Source: Subtercola endophyticus
GTDB taxonomy: Bacteria > Actinomycetota > Actinomycetes > Actinomycetales > Microbacteriaceae
DNA: 64,000 nt
NCBI RefSeq assembly: GCF_021044565.1
Contig: NZ_CP087997.1
Location: forward strand, 744,001 to 808,000
Direction: 5' to 3'
This document shows positions 7,949 through 17,000 of the stretch, piece after piece. The translations under genes were made by a program, and so were the position numbers. A model generated the notes under the pieces. That model was not told where the DNA came from. It ran no database searches and saw nothing but the letters and a program-made list of their open reading frames with translations. How positions within the stretch are numbered: the stretch's first letter is position 1; each line of letters opens with the position of its first letter.

Positions 7949-9221
7949 TGGGTGATCTCCTTCCGCGGTTTACTGGGGTGTGTTCGCCTTCGTCGTGACT
8001 TCGCCAGTCGTCGGGCAGCAGGTAGTCGAGAACATCGTCAATGGTCACCACCCCGACCAATCGATGGTTCTCGTCGACGACGGGAACCGAGACCAGGTTA
8101 TAACTCGCCAGGATGCGCGAGACTTCAGCCGCACTCGTCTCAGCCGTGACGGGGTCGAGCCCGTCGTCGACGAGCGCGCCGAGGCGTTCATGCGGCGGGT
8201 AGCGCAGCATGCGCTGAAAGTGCACCATGCCCAGAAACCGGCCCGTCGGCGGCTCGTAGGGCGGAAGCGTCACACAGATCGCCGCGCCGAGCGCGGGAGC
8301 CAATTCGTGCCGCCGGATGAGCGCGAGCCCTTCGGCCACGGTGGCGTCGGCCGACACGATGATGGGCTCGGTGGTCATCAGGCCACCCGCGGTATCCGGC
8401 GCATACGCGAGCAGCATACGCACGTCGTCGGCCTCTTCGGGCTGCATCAGCTTGAGGAGCGCCTCGCCGCGAACTTCGGAGAACTGCGCGATGAGGTCTG
8501 CCGCGTCATCCGGCTGCATCTGGTCGAGCACGTCGGCGGCGCGGGTGTCGTCGAGCTGGTTCATGATCTCGACCTGGTCGCTCTCGGGCATCTCTTCGAG
8601 CACATCGGCGAGCCGGGCATCCGGAAGCTCTTCTGCCACCTCGAGCCGGCGGCCCTGCGGCAGGTCGAGCAGCGTGTTGGCAAGGTCGGCGGGCTTCATG
8701 TCGCCGTAGGTTGCGATGAGCTGTTCGGCCGACTGCGACTGCGCAGACTTGCCCTGCTCGCGCACCTCGCTCCAGGTGGCGAAGACCGTCGGGCCCTTGC
8801 CGAACGGGCTCGCGCTCGTCTTCGGGCGGCGCACGAAGAGCTGCGACACGCTCCATTCGCCGGGACCCGACTGCTCGATGGCGACGTCTTCGATGGTGCC
8901 CTCACCCGAGCCGTCGACGAAGGCCACCTTGCGGCCGAGAATCTCGGCAATGACACGCACTTCGCCACCGCGCTGCTCGAAGCGGCGCACGTTCATGAGG
9001 CCAGTGGTGATGATCTGGCCGCTGCCGATGCTGGTCACGCGGCCGATGCTCACGAATACGCGGCGCTTGCCCGGAATCTCCACGATGAGGCCGACGAGCC
9101 GAGGCGAATCGTTGTTTCGGTAGACCACGAGAACGTCGCGCACCTTGCCCAGGCGGTCGCCCGCGGGGTCGAAGACGGTGCACCCGGCCAATCTGGCGAC
9201 GAAGACTCTGGTGGCACTCAC
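7917..9221 (-). CDS. MgtE N-domain and CBS protein without membrane domain
   Basis: A 434-residue cytosolic protein. An N-terminal PRC-barrel-like part (VFVARLAGCTVFDPAGDRLG and a second similar copy) is followed by an MgtE_N superhelical domain (about 170-270; ADVLEEMPESDQVEIMNQL) and two CBS domains (about 285-405; LVSVPVVDENHRLVGVVTIDDVLDYL). MgtE Mg2+ channels use the MgtE_N/CBS unit as a magnesium sensor, but the five-helix pore is absent, so this is probably a soluble sensor or regulator rather than a transporter. M. tuberculosis Rv1232c has the same design beside mrp (from memory). GTG start. Confidence 0.82.
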   Translation of the reverse strand: MSATRVFVARLAGCTVFDPAGDRLGKVRDVLVVYRNNDSPRLVGLIVEIPGKRRVFVSIGRVTSIGSGQIITTGLMNVRRFEQRGGEVRVIAEILGRKVAFVDGSGEGTIEDVAIEQSGPGEWSVSQLFVRRPKTSASPFGKGPTVFATWSEVREQGKSAQSQSAEQLIATYGDMKPADLANTLLDLPQGRRLEVAEELPDARLADVLEEMPESDQVEIMNQLDDTRAADVLDQMQPDDAADLIAQFSEVRGEALLKLMQPEEADDVRMLLAYAPDTAGGLMTTEPIIVSADATVAEGLALIRRHELAPALGAAICVTLPPYEPPTGRFLGMVHFQRMLRYPPHERLGALVDDGLDPVTAETSAAEVSRILASYNLVSVPVVDENHRLVGVVTIDDVLDYLLPDDWRSHDEGEHTPVNRGRRSPNGTHLAQSNS

Positions 9222-9227
9222 AAATCA

Positions 9228-9233
9228 AACTTA
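9228..9233 (-). promoter_or_regulatory. -10 hexamer of the leaderless MgtE-like/DUF1003/mrp operon
   Basis: On the minus strand TAAGTT is followed by six bases and then the GTG start at 9221. No ribosome site is present. Confidence 0.5.
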
Positions 9234-9303
9234 GTGCGTCAATCTGAATGCTAGGCCGTCGGTGTTCTGTGCGGGCGACGGATGCTCGTGAAAGACTGAA
9301 CAT

Positions 9304-9915
9304 GTGACCAATCAGATGCCCGTTTCAGGCCGCGGCTCACGCCAGGCGCCGCGTATGCCGCGCGGCGACGTGGTGCTCACCTGCGAGACGTACGAAGAGG
9401 CACAGGCAGCAGTAGATGTCTTGGCGAAGGCGGACTTTCCCGTGAGCCGCATCGCTATCGTGGGCAGCGATCTCAAGACCGTCGAGGTCGTGACGGGCAA
9501 GCTGAGTTACGGGCGCGGCGCGCTGGCCGGTGCGTTCACGGGGGCGTGGCTTGGGCTGTTCATCGGGCTGTTGCTGGTGATCTTCTCACCCACGGGCACG
9601 TCGGTGTCGTTCGTCGTGGCCGCGGTGCTGATCGGCGCCGGGTTCGGTGTGCTGTTCGGCATCGTGTCGTATGCGCTGAACCGGCGGCGGCGCGACTTCA
9701 CCTCGAACATCCAGGTCATCGCCACGAGCTACCAGATCATCGCCGACCCCGACGTGGCGAACCGCGCCCGCAACCTCGTGGCGCCCGGTTCGGCCTGGGG
9801 TGCCGCTGCTTCGACCCCGGCGCCTTCCTCAGGTTTCACGCCCCCGCCGGCCCCCGCGCATCCCTCCGACCCGCCGCCCGCGCCCGTTTCCGACCCCCCG
9901 CCCCCGCCCTCCTGA
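9304..9915 (+). CDS. General stress protein 17M-like membrane protein
   Basis: A 203-residue protein. The N-terminal domain (PRGDVVLTCETYEEAQAAVDVLAKADFPVSRIAIVGSDLK... in overlapping pieces) is the GSP17M-type fold. It is followed by a glycine-rich membrane hairpin (two helices, about residues 68-120), and the protein ends in a proline-rich tail (PPPAPAHPSDPPPAPVS). Function unknown; the homologue Rv1234 lies beside the same neighbours. GTG start at 9304, with a weak -10-like AAGACT six bases before it. Confidence 0.78.
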   Translation: MTNQMPVSGRGSRQAPRMPRGDVVLTCETYEEAQAAVDVLAKADFPVSRIAIVGSDLKTVEVVTGKLSYGRGALAGAFTGAWLGLFIGLLLVIFSPTGTSVSFVVAAVLIGAGFGVLFGIVSYALNRRRRDFTSNIQVIATSYQIIADPDVANRARNLVAPGSAWGAAASTPAPSSGFTPPPAPAHPSDPPPAPVSDPPPPPS

Positions 9916-10074
9916 TCCCGCCCCCTGTTTCCCGCCCCCCCTGTTCCTCGCCCTCTCCGGAACATCGGTTTTGCGCAGAAGCACCCAACCGGGCGGATTT
10001 GGGTGCTTCTGCGCAAACTCGACGGAGGAAGAGTGGGTGAGAGTCAGGGGCGGAGGCGGGCGAGCGTGCCGCGC
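9916..10074. other. Convergent gap holding a long hairpin
   Basis: The 159 bases between the convergent stress-protein and pepP genes hold a C-rich stretch and then one long inverted repeat (listed separately). Confidence 0.6.
9970..10017. repeat. 19-bp perfect inverted repeat, copy A
   Basis: TTTGCGCAGAAGCACCCAA and TTGGGTGCTTCTGCGCAAA pair perfectly around a 10-base loop (9989-9998). The element lies between two convergent genes. A related but imperfect copy occurs at 12747-12790, also between convergent genes. It could be a bidirectional terminator or a REP-like intergenic repeat. Confidence 0.85.
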
Positions 10075-11670
10075 TTAGAGCGAGCGCCCGTTCAGGGCGC
10101 CCGCTGCGCTCACCCACGCCTCGACGTCGTCGGCGGTGCGGGGGATGGCCGCGGAGAGGTTCTCGGCGCCGGTGGGGGTGACGAGAATGTCGTCTTCGAT
10201 GCGCACGCCGATGCCGCGGAACGACTCGGGCACGGTCAGGTCGTCGGGCTGAAAGTAGAGGCCGGGCTCGATGGTGAACACCATGCCCGCCTCGAGCACA
10301 CCGTCGAGGTACATTTCGCGCCGCGCCTTGGCGCAGTCGTGCACGTCGAGGCCGAGGTGGTGACTCGTGCCGTGCACCATGTAGCGGCGGTGCTGCTGGT
10401 TCTGCGGCTGAACGGCCTCTTCGGCCGACACAGGCAGCAGGCCCCACTCGGCGGTCTTGCGGGCGATGACGCCCATCGCCGTAGCGTGGATCTCACGGAA
10501 GCGAATGCCGGGGCGCACGATGGCGAAGGCGGCGTCGGCGGCCTCCCGAACGGCTTCGTAGATCATCCGCTGTTCGGGGCTGTACGTGCCGCTGACCGGC
10601 AGCGTGCGCGTAATGTCGGCGGTGTAGTACGAGTCGAGTTCGACCCCGGCGTCGACGAGCATGAGGTCGCCGGGTACGACGGGGCCGTCGTTGCGGGTCC
10701 AGTGCAGGATGCACGCGTGCGGGCCCGAGGCGGCGATGGTGTCGTAGCCCACCGCGTTGCCGTCGGCACGGGCACGGGAATTGAACACGCCCTCGACCAG
10801 ACGCTCGCCGCGCTCGTGAGCGGTGATGCGGGCGAAGTCGCGGATGATGTCGTCGAAGCCCGCGGCGGTCGCCGCGATGGCGAGGCGCATCTGGCCGATC
10901 TCGTATTCGTCTTTCACGAGGCGCATCTCTGAGAGGTCTTGCTCGAGCTGGGCCGACTCGTCGACCTCCTCTTTCTCGCCGGATGCGGGGCTGAACGCGA
11001 TGGTCGGCAGGGCCGCCTCGTCTTGCGCCTCGATGACTGCGGCGGCGACACGAGCATCGACAAGCGCCGTCAGCTCGGGATCGGCCTCCCGGATGATCAG
11101 GGTGTCGCCATCGACGGCTTCGAGAACCGCATCGAGGTCGGCAATGCCGTGGGCGGTCAGGGCGAGATCGGCGGCGACCTGAGCCAGTGACGGGCGCGGC
11201 CCGATCCAGAATTCGCCGATCTCGGGGTTCGCGTAGAACTCGTCGGAGTCTCGGCCGGCGCGCTCGCGAAAGTAGAGCGCGGCGTCGTGACCGGCCGCGC
11301 CGGCACCAGACTCGGATTCGGATTCGGATTCGGACTCGGCCACGGGCTCGAGCACCAGCACCGCGCCGGGCTCGGAATCCGAGCCCCACCCAGTGAGGTA
11401 GCTGAACACCGTGTGCGCGCGGAACGGAAAGTCGGTGTCGTTCGAGCGCTGCTTCAGCCGGCCGGCGGGAATGATGAGCCGCTTGCCCGGGTACTTCGCC
11501 GAAAGACGGGCGCGGCGTTCGGCCGCAAAGGCGGCCTCGTCGCGGGCCGGGGGCAGAACATCCGTTCGTTCGGCCCAGTTGCTCGAGATGTACTGCTTGA
11601 AGGAGTCCGAGCCGGGCGTGGTGGAGCGGTTCGAGGTGGCGCGGGGTGCGGTGTCGGTCTGTTCAGCCAT
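10075..11670 (-). CDS. pepP: Xaa-Pro aminopeptidase (aminopeptidase P family)
   Basis: A 531-residue M24B metallopeptidase that removes an N-terminal residue before proline. The dinuclear metal site is visible: two aspartates in LMLVDAGVELDSYYTADI, the histidine in HGTSHHLGLDVHD, and glutamates in TIEPGLYF and GVRIEDD. The N-terminal creatinase-like domain (about residues 20-230) contains an ESESESES run encoded by a hexamer DNA repeat (11311-11338). The chosen ATG at 11670 is followed by MAEQTDTAPRATSN; translation upstream of it is not protein-like. Confidence 0.92.
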   Translation of the reverse strand: MAEQTDTAPRATSNRSTTPGSDSFKQYISSNWAERTDVLPPARDEAAFAAERRARLSAKYPGKRLIIPAGRLKQRSNDTDFPFRAHTVFSYLTGWGSDSEPGAVLVLEPVAESESESESESGAGAAGHDAALYFRERAGRDSDEFYANPEIGEFWIGPRPSLAQVAADLALTAHGIADLDAVLEAVDGDTLIIREADPELTALVDARVAAAVIEAQDEAALPTIAFSPASGEKEEVDESAQLEQDLSEMRLVKDEYEIGQMRLAIAATAAGFDDIIRDFARITAHERGERLVEGVFNSRARADGNAVGYDTIAASGPHACILHWTRNDGPVVPGDLMLVDAGVELDSYYTADITRTLPVSGTYSPEQRMIYEAVREAADAAFAIVRPGIRFREIHATAMGVIARKTAEWGLLPVSAEEAVQPQNQQHRRYMVHGTSHHLGLDVHDCAKARREMYLDGVLEAGMVFTIEPGLYFQPDDLTVPESFRGIGVRIEDDILVTPTGAENLSAAIPRTADDVEAWVSAAGALNGRSL

Positions 11671-11720
11671 ACTCCATTGTCGCGCGCGGCGGCACGGAAG
11701 GCCACCTCGCCAGAACGGCA

Positions 11721-11726
11721 TACGAT
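11721..11726 (+). promoter_or_regulatory. -10 hexamer of a likely leaderless PHP gene mRNA
   Basis: TACGAT ends five bases before the ATG at 11732 in the 61-base divergent gap with pepP. Confidence 0.45.
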
Positions 11727-11731
11727 GAGGT

Positions 11732-12655
11732 ATGCCCGACGCCGCACCCGCCTTTGGCGCACCCATCGATCTGCACACGCACAGCAGCGCGTCAGACGGA
11801 ACCGAAACGCCCTATGACGTCATTCGGTCGGCGAGCGAAGCGGGGCTCGGAACGATCGCGCTCACCGATCACGATACGACGGCGGGCTGGGCATCCGCTG
11901 CCCAGGCGGCGCACGATTTCGACCTCACCTTCATTCCGGGTATGGAGTTGAGCACCCGGCTCGAACACACGAGCATTCACGTTCTGGCCTACCTCATCGA
12001 CCCCGCGAACCCGGCGCTGCTGGCCGAGACCGAAACGATTCGGGATGCCCGGCTCGCCCGCGCCGAACGAATCGTCGATCGCATCGGCCGCGACTACGAC
12101 CTCACCTGGCAAGACGTGCTCGCGCAGACCACAGAAGGCGCGACGGTCGGCCGGCCGCACATCGCCGACGCGCTCGTGGCGAAGGGGCTAGCCGAGAACC
12201 GCAGTCAGGCGTTTCAGGGCATTCTGCACTGGCGGGCCGGGTATTTTCAGCCGCACTACGCCCCGACGCCGCTTGCCGGTGTCGAGCTGGTCGTCGCCGC
12301 CGGGGGAGTGCCGGTGCTCGCGCATCCCGGTACCGGCGGCCGAGAGCGAGTCGTGCCAGAGGCGCGGCTGCGCAAGCTGGTGGATGCCGGGCTCTTCGGT
12401 CTCGAAATCGAACACCGCCAGAACACGCCCGACGGCAAGGAGCGGCTTTACGAGCTCGCTGCGAAGTTCGGCCTCGTGGTGACCGGGTCGAGCGACTACC
12501 ACGGCGAGGGCAAGCCCAACCGCCTGGGTGAGAACCGCACCTCGCCTGAGGTGCTCGAGCGCATCATCACCCGCGCCACCGGCACGCCGCCCGTCTACGG
12601 AAGCCGCACCTCGGGGTCAGCCCCCGCCGGCGGCGAGCCCGCCCGCACCCTCTGA
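11732..12655 (+). CDS. PHP domain phosphoesterase, YciV/TrpH-like
   Basis: A 307-residue PHP-fold metal-dependent phosphoesterase. Metal-binding motifs appear in order: DLHTHSSASDGT (residues 13-24), LTDHDT, GMELST, HPGTGG and SSDYHG. This layout matches the family of the 3',5'-nucleotide bisphosphate phosphatase/5'-3' exoribonuclease YciV (RNase AM), so a role in pAp or short RNA turnover is likely. Length is normal. It is divergent from pepP. Confidence 0.85.
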   Translation: MPDAAPAFGAPIDLHTHSSASDGTETPYDVIRSASEAGLGTIALTDHDTTAGWASAAQAAHDFDLTFIPGMELSTRLEHTSIHVLAYLIDPANPALLAETETIRDARLARAERIVDRIGRDYDLTWQDVLAQTTEGATVGRPHIADALVAKGLAENRSQAFQGILHWRAGYFQPHYAPTPLAGVELVVAAGGVPVLAHPGTGGRERVVPEARLRKLVDAGLFGLEIEHRQNTPDGKERLYELAAKFGLVVTGSSDYHGEGKPNRLGENRTSPEVLERIITRATGTPPVYGSRTSGSAPAGGEPARTL

Positions 12656-12746
12656 CCGGCTCCAGCTCGACGCCCTTCGCCCTCTCGCCCCCTTCGCCTT
12701 CTCGCCCCCCTCGCCTTCTCGCTCCCCTCGCCGACCTCGCCGAATT

Positions 12747-12790
12747 TGCGCACAAGCACCCAAGATCTCGCGAACAGGTGCTTCTGCGCA
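12747..12790. repeat. Inverted repeat, copy B of the element at 9970
   Basis: TGCGCACAAGCACC pairs with GGTGCTTCTGCGCA with one mismatch around a 16-base loop. The arms share GCGCAxAAGCACC with copy A, and the location, between convergent genes (PHP and DUF445), is the same. Confidence 0.75.
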
Positions 12791-12830
12791 CAGTGGAGCG
12801 GCGGAGGTCAGCCGAGTGGAGCGGCGGAGG

Positions 12831-14153
12831 TCAGCCGGCTAGGGCGAGCAGGGCCTGGGCCACGGTGAAGATGGCGAGGCCGGCGAGGGAGCCGACCACG
12901 GTGCCGTTGATGCGGATGAACTGCAGATCTTTACCGACCTGGAGTTCGATCTTCTGGCTGGTCTCGGCGCCGTCCCAGCGCTCGACCGTCTCAGAGATCA
13001 CGGCCGCGATGTCGTGACGGTAGTTCGCTACGAGATGGGCGGCGGCGTTCGCGACCCAGGCGTCGACCTTCGAGGCGAGCAGAGCATCCGTCTGTAAGCG
13101 CAGCCCGGTGTCGATGAAGGTCGACTCTGCGGTATGCCGCAGCGGGCTGTCGGGGTTCGCCAGCGACGAGACCAGCGCGTCTTTGAGCGACTGCCACGCG
13201 AGCGAGGCGATCTCGCGCAGGCGCGGGTCGTCGATGAGCTGCGCCTTGGCCGCCTCGAGGCGATCGCGCATCACCGGATCGTGCTGCAGATCGGTCGCCA
13301 GCTGGCGCAGGTAGTCGTCGAGGGCGAGACGCAAGCGGTGATTCGGGTCGTGCTGCACGGCTTGCACGAACTTCAGCGCCTCGTAGTAGACGCGTTCGTC
13401 GACGATGCGGTCGACGAACGACGGTATCCAGCTCGGTAGCCGCTTCGACACGAGCTCAGTGAACGCTTCGGGATTGCGGGCCAGCCACTCCTCGGCCCGG
13501 TCGATCAGCAGATCGACGGCGAGGTGATGGTGCCCCGACGCCACGATCTTCTCGGCAAGCGAGCCGATCTCGGGCGACCAGTCGCGATCGACCAGATGCG
13601 TGCGGGCAAGCCCTTCGATGACGGTGCGAATGTCGTCGTCGCTCAGCAGCGCCATTGCCCCCTGTGCCGCACTGGCGAGCTCGTCGGTGAGGCGTTTTGC
13701 GTTCTTCGGGGTGGCGAGCCAGCTGCCCACTACCCGAGAAACACCCACCGATGCAAGCTTCTCGCGCACGACGGCCTCGGAGAGAAAGTTCTCTTCGACG
13801 AACTCGCCGAGGCTCGCCCCGATTTCGTTCTTACGCGTCGGGATGATCGCGGTGTGCGGAATCTTCAGCCCGAACGGATGCCGGAACAGAGCCGACACCG
13901 CGAACCAGTCCGCCAGGGCGCCGACCATTCCGCCCTCGCTCGCGGCGCGCACGTACTGCAGCCACGGGTAGCGCCCCTGCAGCGCAAACGACACCGCGAA
14001 GATCAGCGCCATCAGCACCAGCAGCCCGGTGGCGATGAGCTTCATGCGCCGCAGAGCGTGCAGCTTCACCACCTCGCCCGGGGTGAGTCCGGCTTCGGGG
14101 CCCGAGGTGGCGGGAGGTGCTGCGATGGTGGCGGCGCGTGACAGGCCGCTCAT
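12831..14153 (-). CDS. DUF445 family membrane-anchored protein
   Basis: A 440-residue protein with a membrane helix near residues 37-55 (LIATGLLVLMALIFAVSFAL), the signature GGMVGALADWFAVSALFRHPFGLKIPHTAIIP (quoted in part), then a long alpha-helical cytosolic domain, and a last hydrophobic segment at the C-terminus. This is DUF445, related to YjiN/YheB proteins; function unknown. The ATG start is followed by MSGLSRAATIAAPP. Confidence 0.85.
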   Translation of the reverse strand: MSGLSRAATIAAPPATSGPEAGLTPGEVVKLHALRRMKLIATGLLVLMALIFAVSFALQGRYPWLQYVRAASEGGMVGALADWFAVSALFRHPFGLKIPHTAIIPTRKNEIGASLGEFVEENFLSEAVVREKLASVGVSRVVGSWLATPKNAKRLTDELASAAQGAMALLSDDDIRTVIEGLARTHLVDRDWSPEIGSLAEKIVASGHHHLAVDLLIDRAEEWLARNPEAFTELVSKRLPSWIPSFVDRIVDERVYYEALKFVQAVQHDPNHRLRLALDDYLRQLATDLQHDPVMRDRLEAAKAQLIDDPRLREIASLAWQSLKDALVSSLANPDSPLRHTAESTFIDTGLRLQTDALLASKVDAWVANAAAHLVANYRHDIAAVISETVERWDGAETSQKIELQVGKDLQFIRINGTVVGSLAGLAIFTVAQALLALAG

Positions 14154-14197
14154 GATGACGCTGACATTGTGCGGGCCATGAAGGGGATGCTCGGCGG

Positions 14198-16000
14198 TTA
14201 CTCGGCGCGCGGCGCGCGGTTGCGCGAGCGGTTGCGCCGGCGCGGCGCGCTGTTGCCGTCGTGGTGCTCACTCGACCCGTGGCCGGTGCTGCCGTGGGTC
14301 TCAGAGGAGCTCGCGGCGTCTGTGCTCGCGGCGCCTGTGCTCGCGGCGCCTGTGCCCGCGGGGGTGGATGTCGCGGCAGACGCCTCGCCGCCTGAGAAAC
14401 TGACCGCGGTGGTGCTGCCGGTCATCCCGCCGCCGTCGACTGTCGTCACCGAGCCCGGGCCGCCCTCGGCAGCGCCGTGACGACGACGATTGCGTGAGCG
14501 TGGGGGGCGAGCCGCGCCGTCGCGGGATGCGGCGGAGTCCGCGTCAGACGTGCCGCCGCCCTGGCTGCTCGAATTGCCACGACCGCCGCCCTGGCTGCTC
14601 GAGCCCGAACCCGATGCACGACCGCCGCCCTGGCTGCCGCCCTCGCGCGGGCCGCGCGGCGGCCGAGTGCCGGCCTCAGGACCCTTCGCGGCGGGAGTCG
14701 GCTTGAGCCGGCCCTTCACGCCGACCGGAATGTCGAGGTCCGAGAACAGGTGCGGTGATGAGGAGTAGGTCTCGACCGGCTCGGGCTGGCCCATCTCGAG
14801 CGCGCGGTTGATGAGCGCCCACTTGTGCATGTCGTCCCAGTCGACGAAGGTGACGGCGATTCCGGTCTTGCCGGCGCGACCGGTGCGCCCGGCGCGGTGC
14901 AGGTAGGTCTTCTCGTCTTCGGGAATGGTGTGGTTGATGACGTGGGTCACGTCGTTGACGTCGATTCCGCGAGCGGCAACATCGGTTGCAATGAGCACGT
15001 CGCGTTTGCCGGCCTTGAAGGCGGCCATCGCGCGCTCGCGCTGCTCTTGGTTGAGGTCGCCGTGCACGGCGGCGGCGTTGAAGCCGCGGTCGTTCAACTC
15101 GTCGACGAGCTTTGCTGCCGCGCGCTTGGTGCGGGTGAAGATGACGGTCTTTCCGCGGCCGTTGGCCTGCAGGATGCGCGCGATGACCTCGTCTTTGTCG
15201 AGGTTGTGGGCGCGGTACACGACGTGCTTGATGTTCGCCTGCGTCAGGCCCTCGTCGGGATCGGTCGCGCGAATATGGATGGGGCGGCTCATGAAGCGAC
15301 GGGCGAGCGCGACGACGGGGCCGGGCATCGTGGCCGAGAACAACATCGTGTGGCGCCCGGCCGGGGTCTGAGCGAAGAGCTTCTCGACGTCGGCGAGAAA
15401 GCCGAGGTCGAGCATCTTGTCGGCCTCGTCGAGCACCATGACACGCACGTTCGCGAGGGAGAGCAGGCGCTGGCCGGCGAGGTCGAGCAGGCGGCCGGGG
15501 GTGCCGACGACGACTTGCGCGCCGGCTTTGAGCTGCTCGATCTGGCCCTCGTACGCCTTGCCGCCATAGATGGCGATCACCGTGGTCGGGCGGTTCTTTG
15601 CAGCGAGCTGGAGGTCTTCGGTGACCTGTACTGCGAGTTCGCGGGTCGGCACGACGACAAGCGCCTGCACACCGGGCTCGGGGTTCGGGCCGAGTTCCTG
15701 CAGCAGCGGCAGCCCGAAGCCGAGCGTCTTGCCGGTACCGGTCTTGGCCTGACCGATGATGTCTTGCCCCTCGAGACCCAGGGGAATGGTCTGCACCTGG
15801 ATGGGGAAGGCGTGGATGATGCCCTTCGACGCCAGCGCGTCGACGAGGTCTTGTTCGACCAACAGATCACTGAACGTCGTCTCGAGGACGGGCGCGGCCT
15901 CGGAGAGCGGGTCGGGGGCGATGAAGTCGATCTCGATGAGATCGTCTTCGCTCGGGTCTGTCGTTATGGGTTCGTTGGATTCTGCTTCAGTGAAAGTCAC
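14198..16000 (-). CDS. DEAD-box RNA helicase, RhlE type
   Basis: A 600-residue ATP-dependent RNA helicase. Motifs seen: Q motif (FPIQVQTIPLGLEGQD), I (AKTGTGKT), Ia (PTRELAVQ), II (VLDEADKML), III (FSATMPG), V (DVAARGID) and VI (HRAGRTGRAGKTG). The C-terminal 170 residues are a disordered basic/glycine/serine-rich tail with QGGG and TGAAS repeats that ends RNRSRNRAPRAE, probably an RNA-binding tail. It should act in ribosome assembly or mRNA turnover. GTG start. It is divergent from the ferritin-like gene, as rhlE is from Rv3210c (from memory). Confidence 0.9.
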   Translation of the reverse strand: MTFTEAESNEPITTDPSEDDLIEIDFIAPDPLSEAAPVLETTFSDLLVEQDLVDALASKGIIHAFPIQVQTIPLGLEGQDIIGQAKTGTGKTLGFGLPLLQELGPNPEPGVQALVVVPTRELAVQVTEDLQLAAKNRPTTVIAIYGGKAYEGQIEQLKAGAQVVVGTPGRLLDLAGQRLLSLANVRVMVLDEADKMLDLGFLADVEKLFAQTPAGRHTMLFSATMPGPVVALARRFMSRPIHIRATDPDEGLTQANIKHVVYRAHNLDKDEVIARILQANGRGKTVIFTRTKRAAAKLVDELNDRGFNAAAVHGDLNQEQRERAMAAFKAGKRDVLIATDVAARGIDVNDVTHVINHTIPEDEKTYLHRAGRTGRAGKTGIAVTFVDWDDMHKWALINRALEMGQPEPVETYSSSPHLFSDLDIPVGVKGRLKPTPAAKGPEAGTRPPRGPREGGSQGGGRASGSGSSSQGGGRGNSSSQGGGTSDADSAASRDGAARPPRSRNRRRHGAAEGGPGSVTTVDGGGMTGSTTAVSFSGGEASAATSTPAGTGAASTGAASTDAASSSETHGSTGHGSSEHHDGNSAPRRRNRSRNRAPRAE

Positions 16001-16280
16001 AGTGTGAGGGCCCTGTCATGATGGGCTACGCCCGAGGAGATCGTGCTGCAAGACGTGGGCAGCGGTGGTGGCCGGCGATGGCGCCTGGCGGGGCGTAGGA
16101 TGCCCCGATTCGTGTCAGGGCACGTTCAGTTTAGCCGTGCATCCGGTCGCCAGGTGCGAAACGACGCACGGCGCCCTCGGTTCGGTCACGCCTCAGGCGA
16201 ACGCACATATTCCCCCGGAGGCATGAATGCCGCTCGAGCCCGATCGGTGAGCCTCAGACCGAGCCGGTAGACTCGGGGCC
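16001..16280. other. Divergent promoter region helicase / ferritin-like
   Basis: 280 bases without a convincing gene. A candidate -10 box for the right-hand gene is at 16268. GGGCCC lies just upstream of the helicase start. No strong hairpin, riboswitch-like fold or small open frame was recognised. Confidence 0.45.
16268..16273 (+). promoter_or_regulatory. -10 hexamer of a likely leaderless ferritin-like gene mRNA
   Basis: TAGACT ends seven bases before the GTG at 16281. Confidence 0.5.
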
Positions 16281-16997
16281 GTGTTCGACGTTTTTAAGCG
16301 CCCAGCGGCGCGCCTCGAGGTTCCTCGGCTGAAGCCTCGGCGGCCCGCTGACCAGACGCTGCGCGTCAACCTCGCAGAGATCACTCCCGAGGTGATTCCC
16401 TACCTCGGGCAGGCCGCGTACATCCAGCTCTCCATTTTCGAGGCGCTGGCGAGAACCGTCATGCTGGCGCCCACCGTGGCCGCGAAAGAGGTGCTCGGCC
16501 CGGCCTCGGGCTTTGCGCTCGAGAAGCACGAGAAGCTCGTCGCCGAGCTTCGCCGGCTGGTCGGCGAATCGTCAGTGGTCATGGCTCAGTTCGCCCCCGC
16601 CATCGAGCACTACAACGACGTGGTGCGCGGTTCGGACTGGTACGAGTCACTCACCAGTGTTTATCTCACCGCCGGCATTCTCGACGACTTCTTCGTGCTG
16701 CTCGCCGCCGGAATCGACGGCGACGTGGGGCCCAAGGTCGCGCGTATCGTCAGCTCGCCTTCGGGTCGCGAAGGCATCGAAACGCTGCTCGGCGATGCCA
16801 TCTCCGAAGACGCCACGCTCGGCTCGCGGCTTGCGGTTTGGGGTCGGCGCCTCGTCGGTGACACGCTGCTCGTGGCGCGTTCGGCCATCCACCACAGCGG
16901 CAACGTTCGCACGGACGAGCAGCGCATCGAGCCGGTCTTCACTGAACTCATCGCGAACCACAGCCGGCGCATGGACGGCCTCGGCCTCACCGCGTAG
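16281..16997 (+). CDS. Ferritin-like fold protein (MiaE-like)
   Basis: A 238-residue mostly helical protein of the actinobacterial ferritin-like family, distantly like tRNA hydroxylase MiaE. A four-helix bundle is suggested by QAAYIQLSIFEALARTVMLAP, EKHEKLVAELRRL, YNDVVRGSDWYESLTSVYL and LLVARSAIH. Acidic and histidine residues that could bind iron (E in FEALAR, EKHEK) are present, but I cannot confirm a di-iron site. Function is not established. GTG start, supported by the -10 box. Confidence 0.7.
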   Translation: MFDVFKRPAARLEVPRLKPRRPADQTLRVNLAEITPEVIPYLGQAAYIQLSIFEALARTVMLAPTVAAKEVLGPASGFALEKHEKLVAELRRLVGESSVVMAQFAPAIEHYNDVVRGSDWYESLTSVYLTAGILDDFFVLLAAGIDGDVGPKVARIVSSPSGREGIETLLGDAISEDATLGSRLAVWGRRLVGDTLLVARSAIHHSGNVRTDEQRIEPVFTELIANHSRRMDGLGLTA

Positions 16998-17000
16998 TAC

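Noticed and set aside
16001..16280. Small RNA or small gene between helicase and ferritin-like genes
   Set aside because: No stable hairpin with terminator and no frame with ribosome site and protein-like translation.
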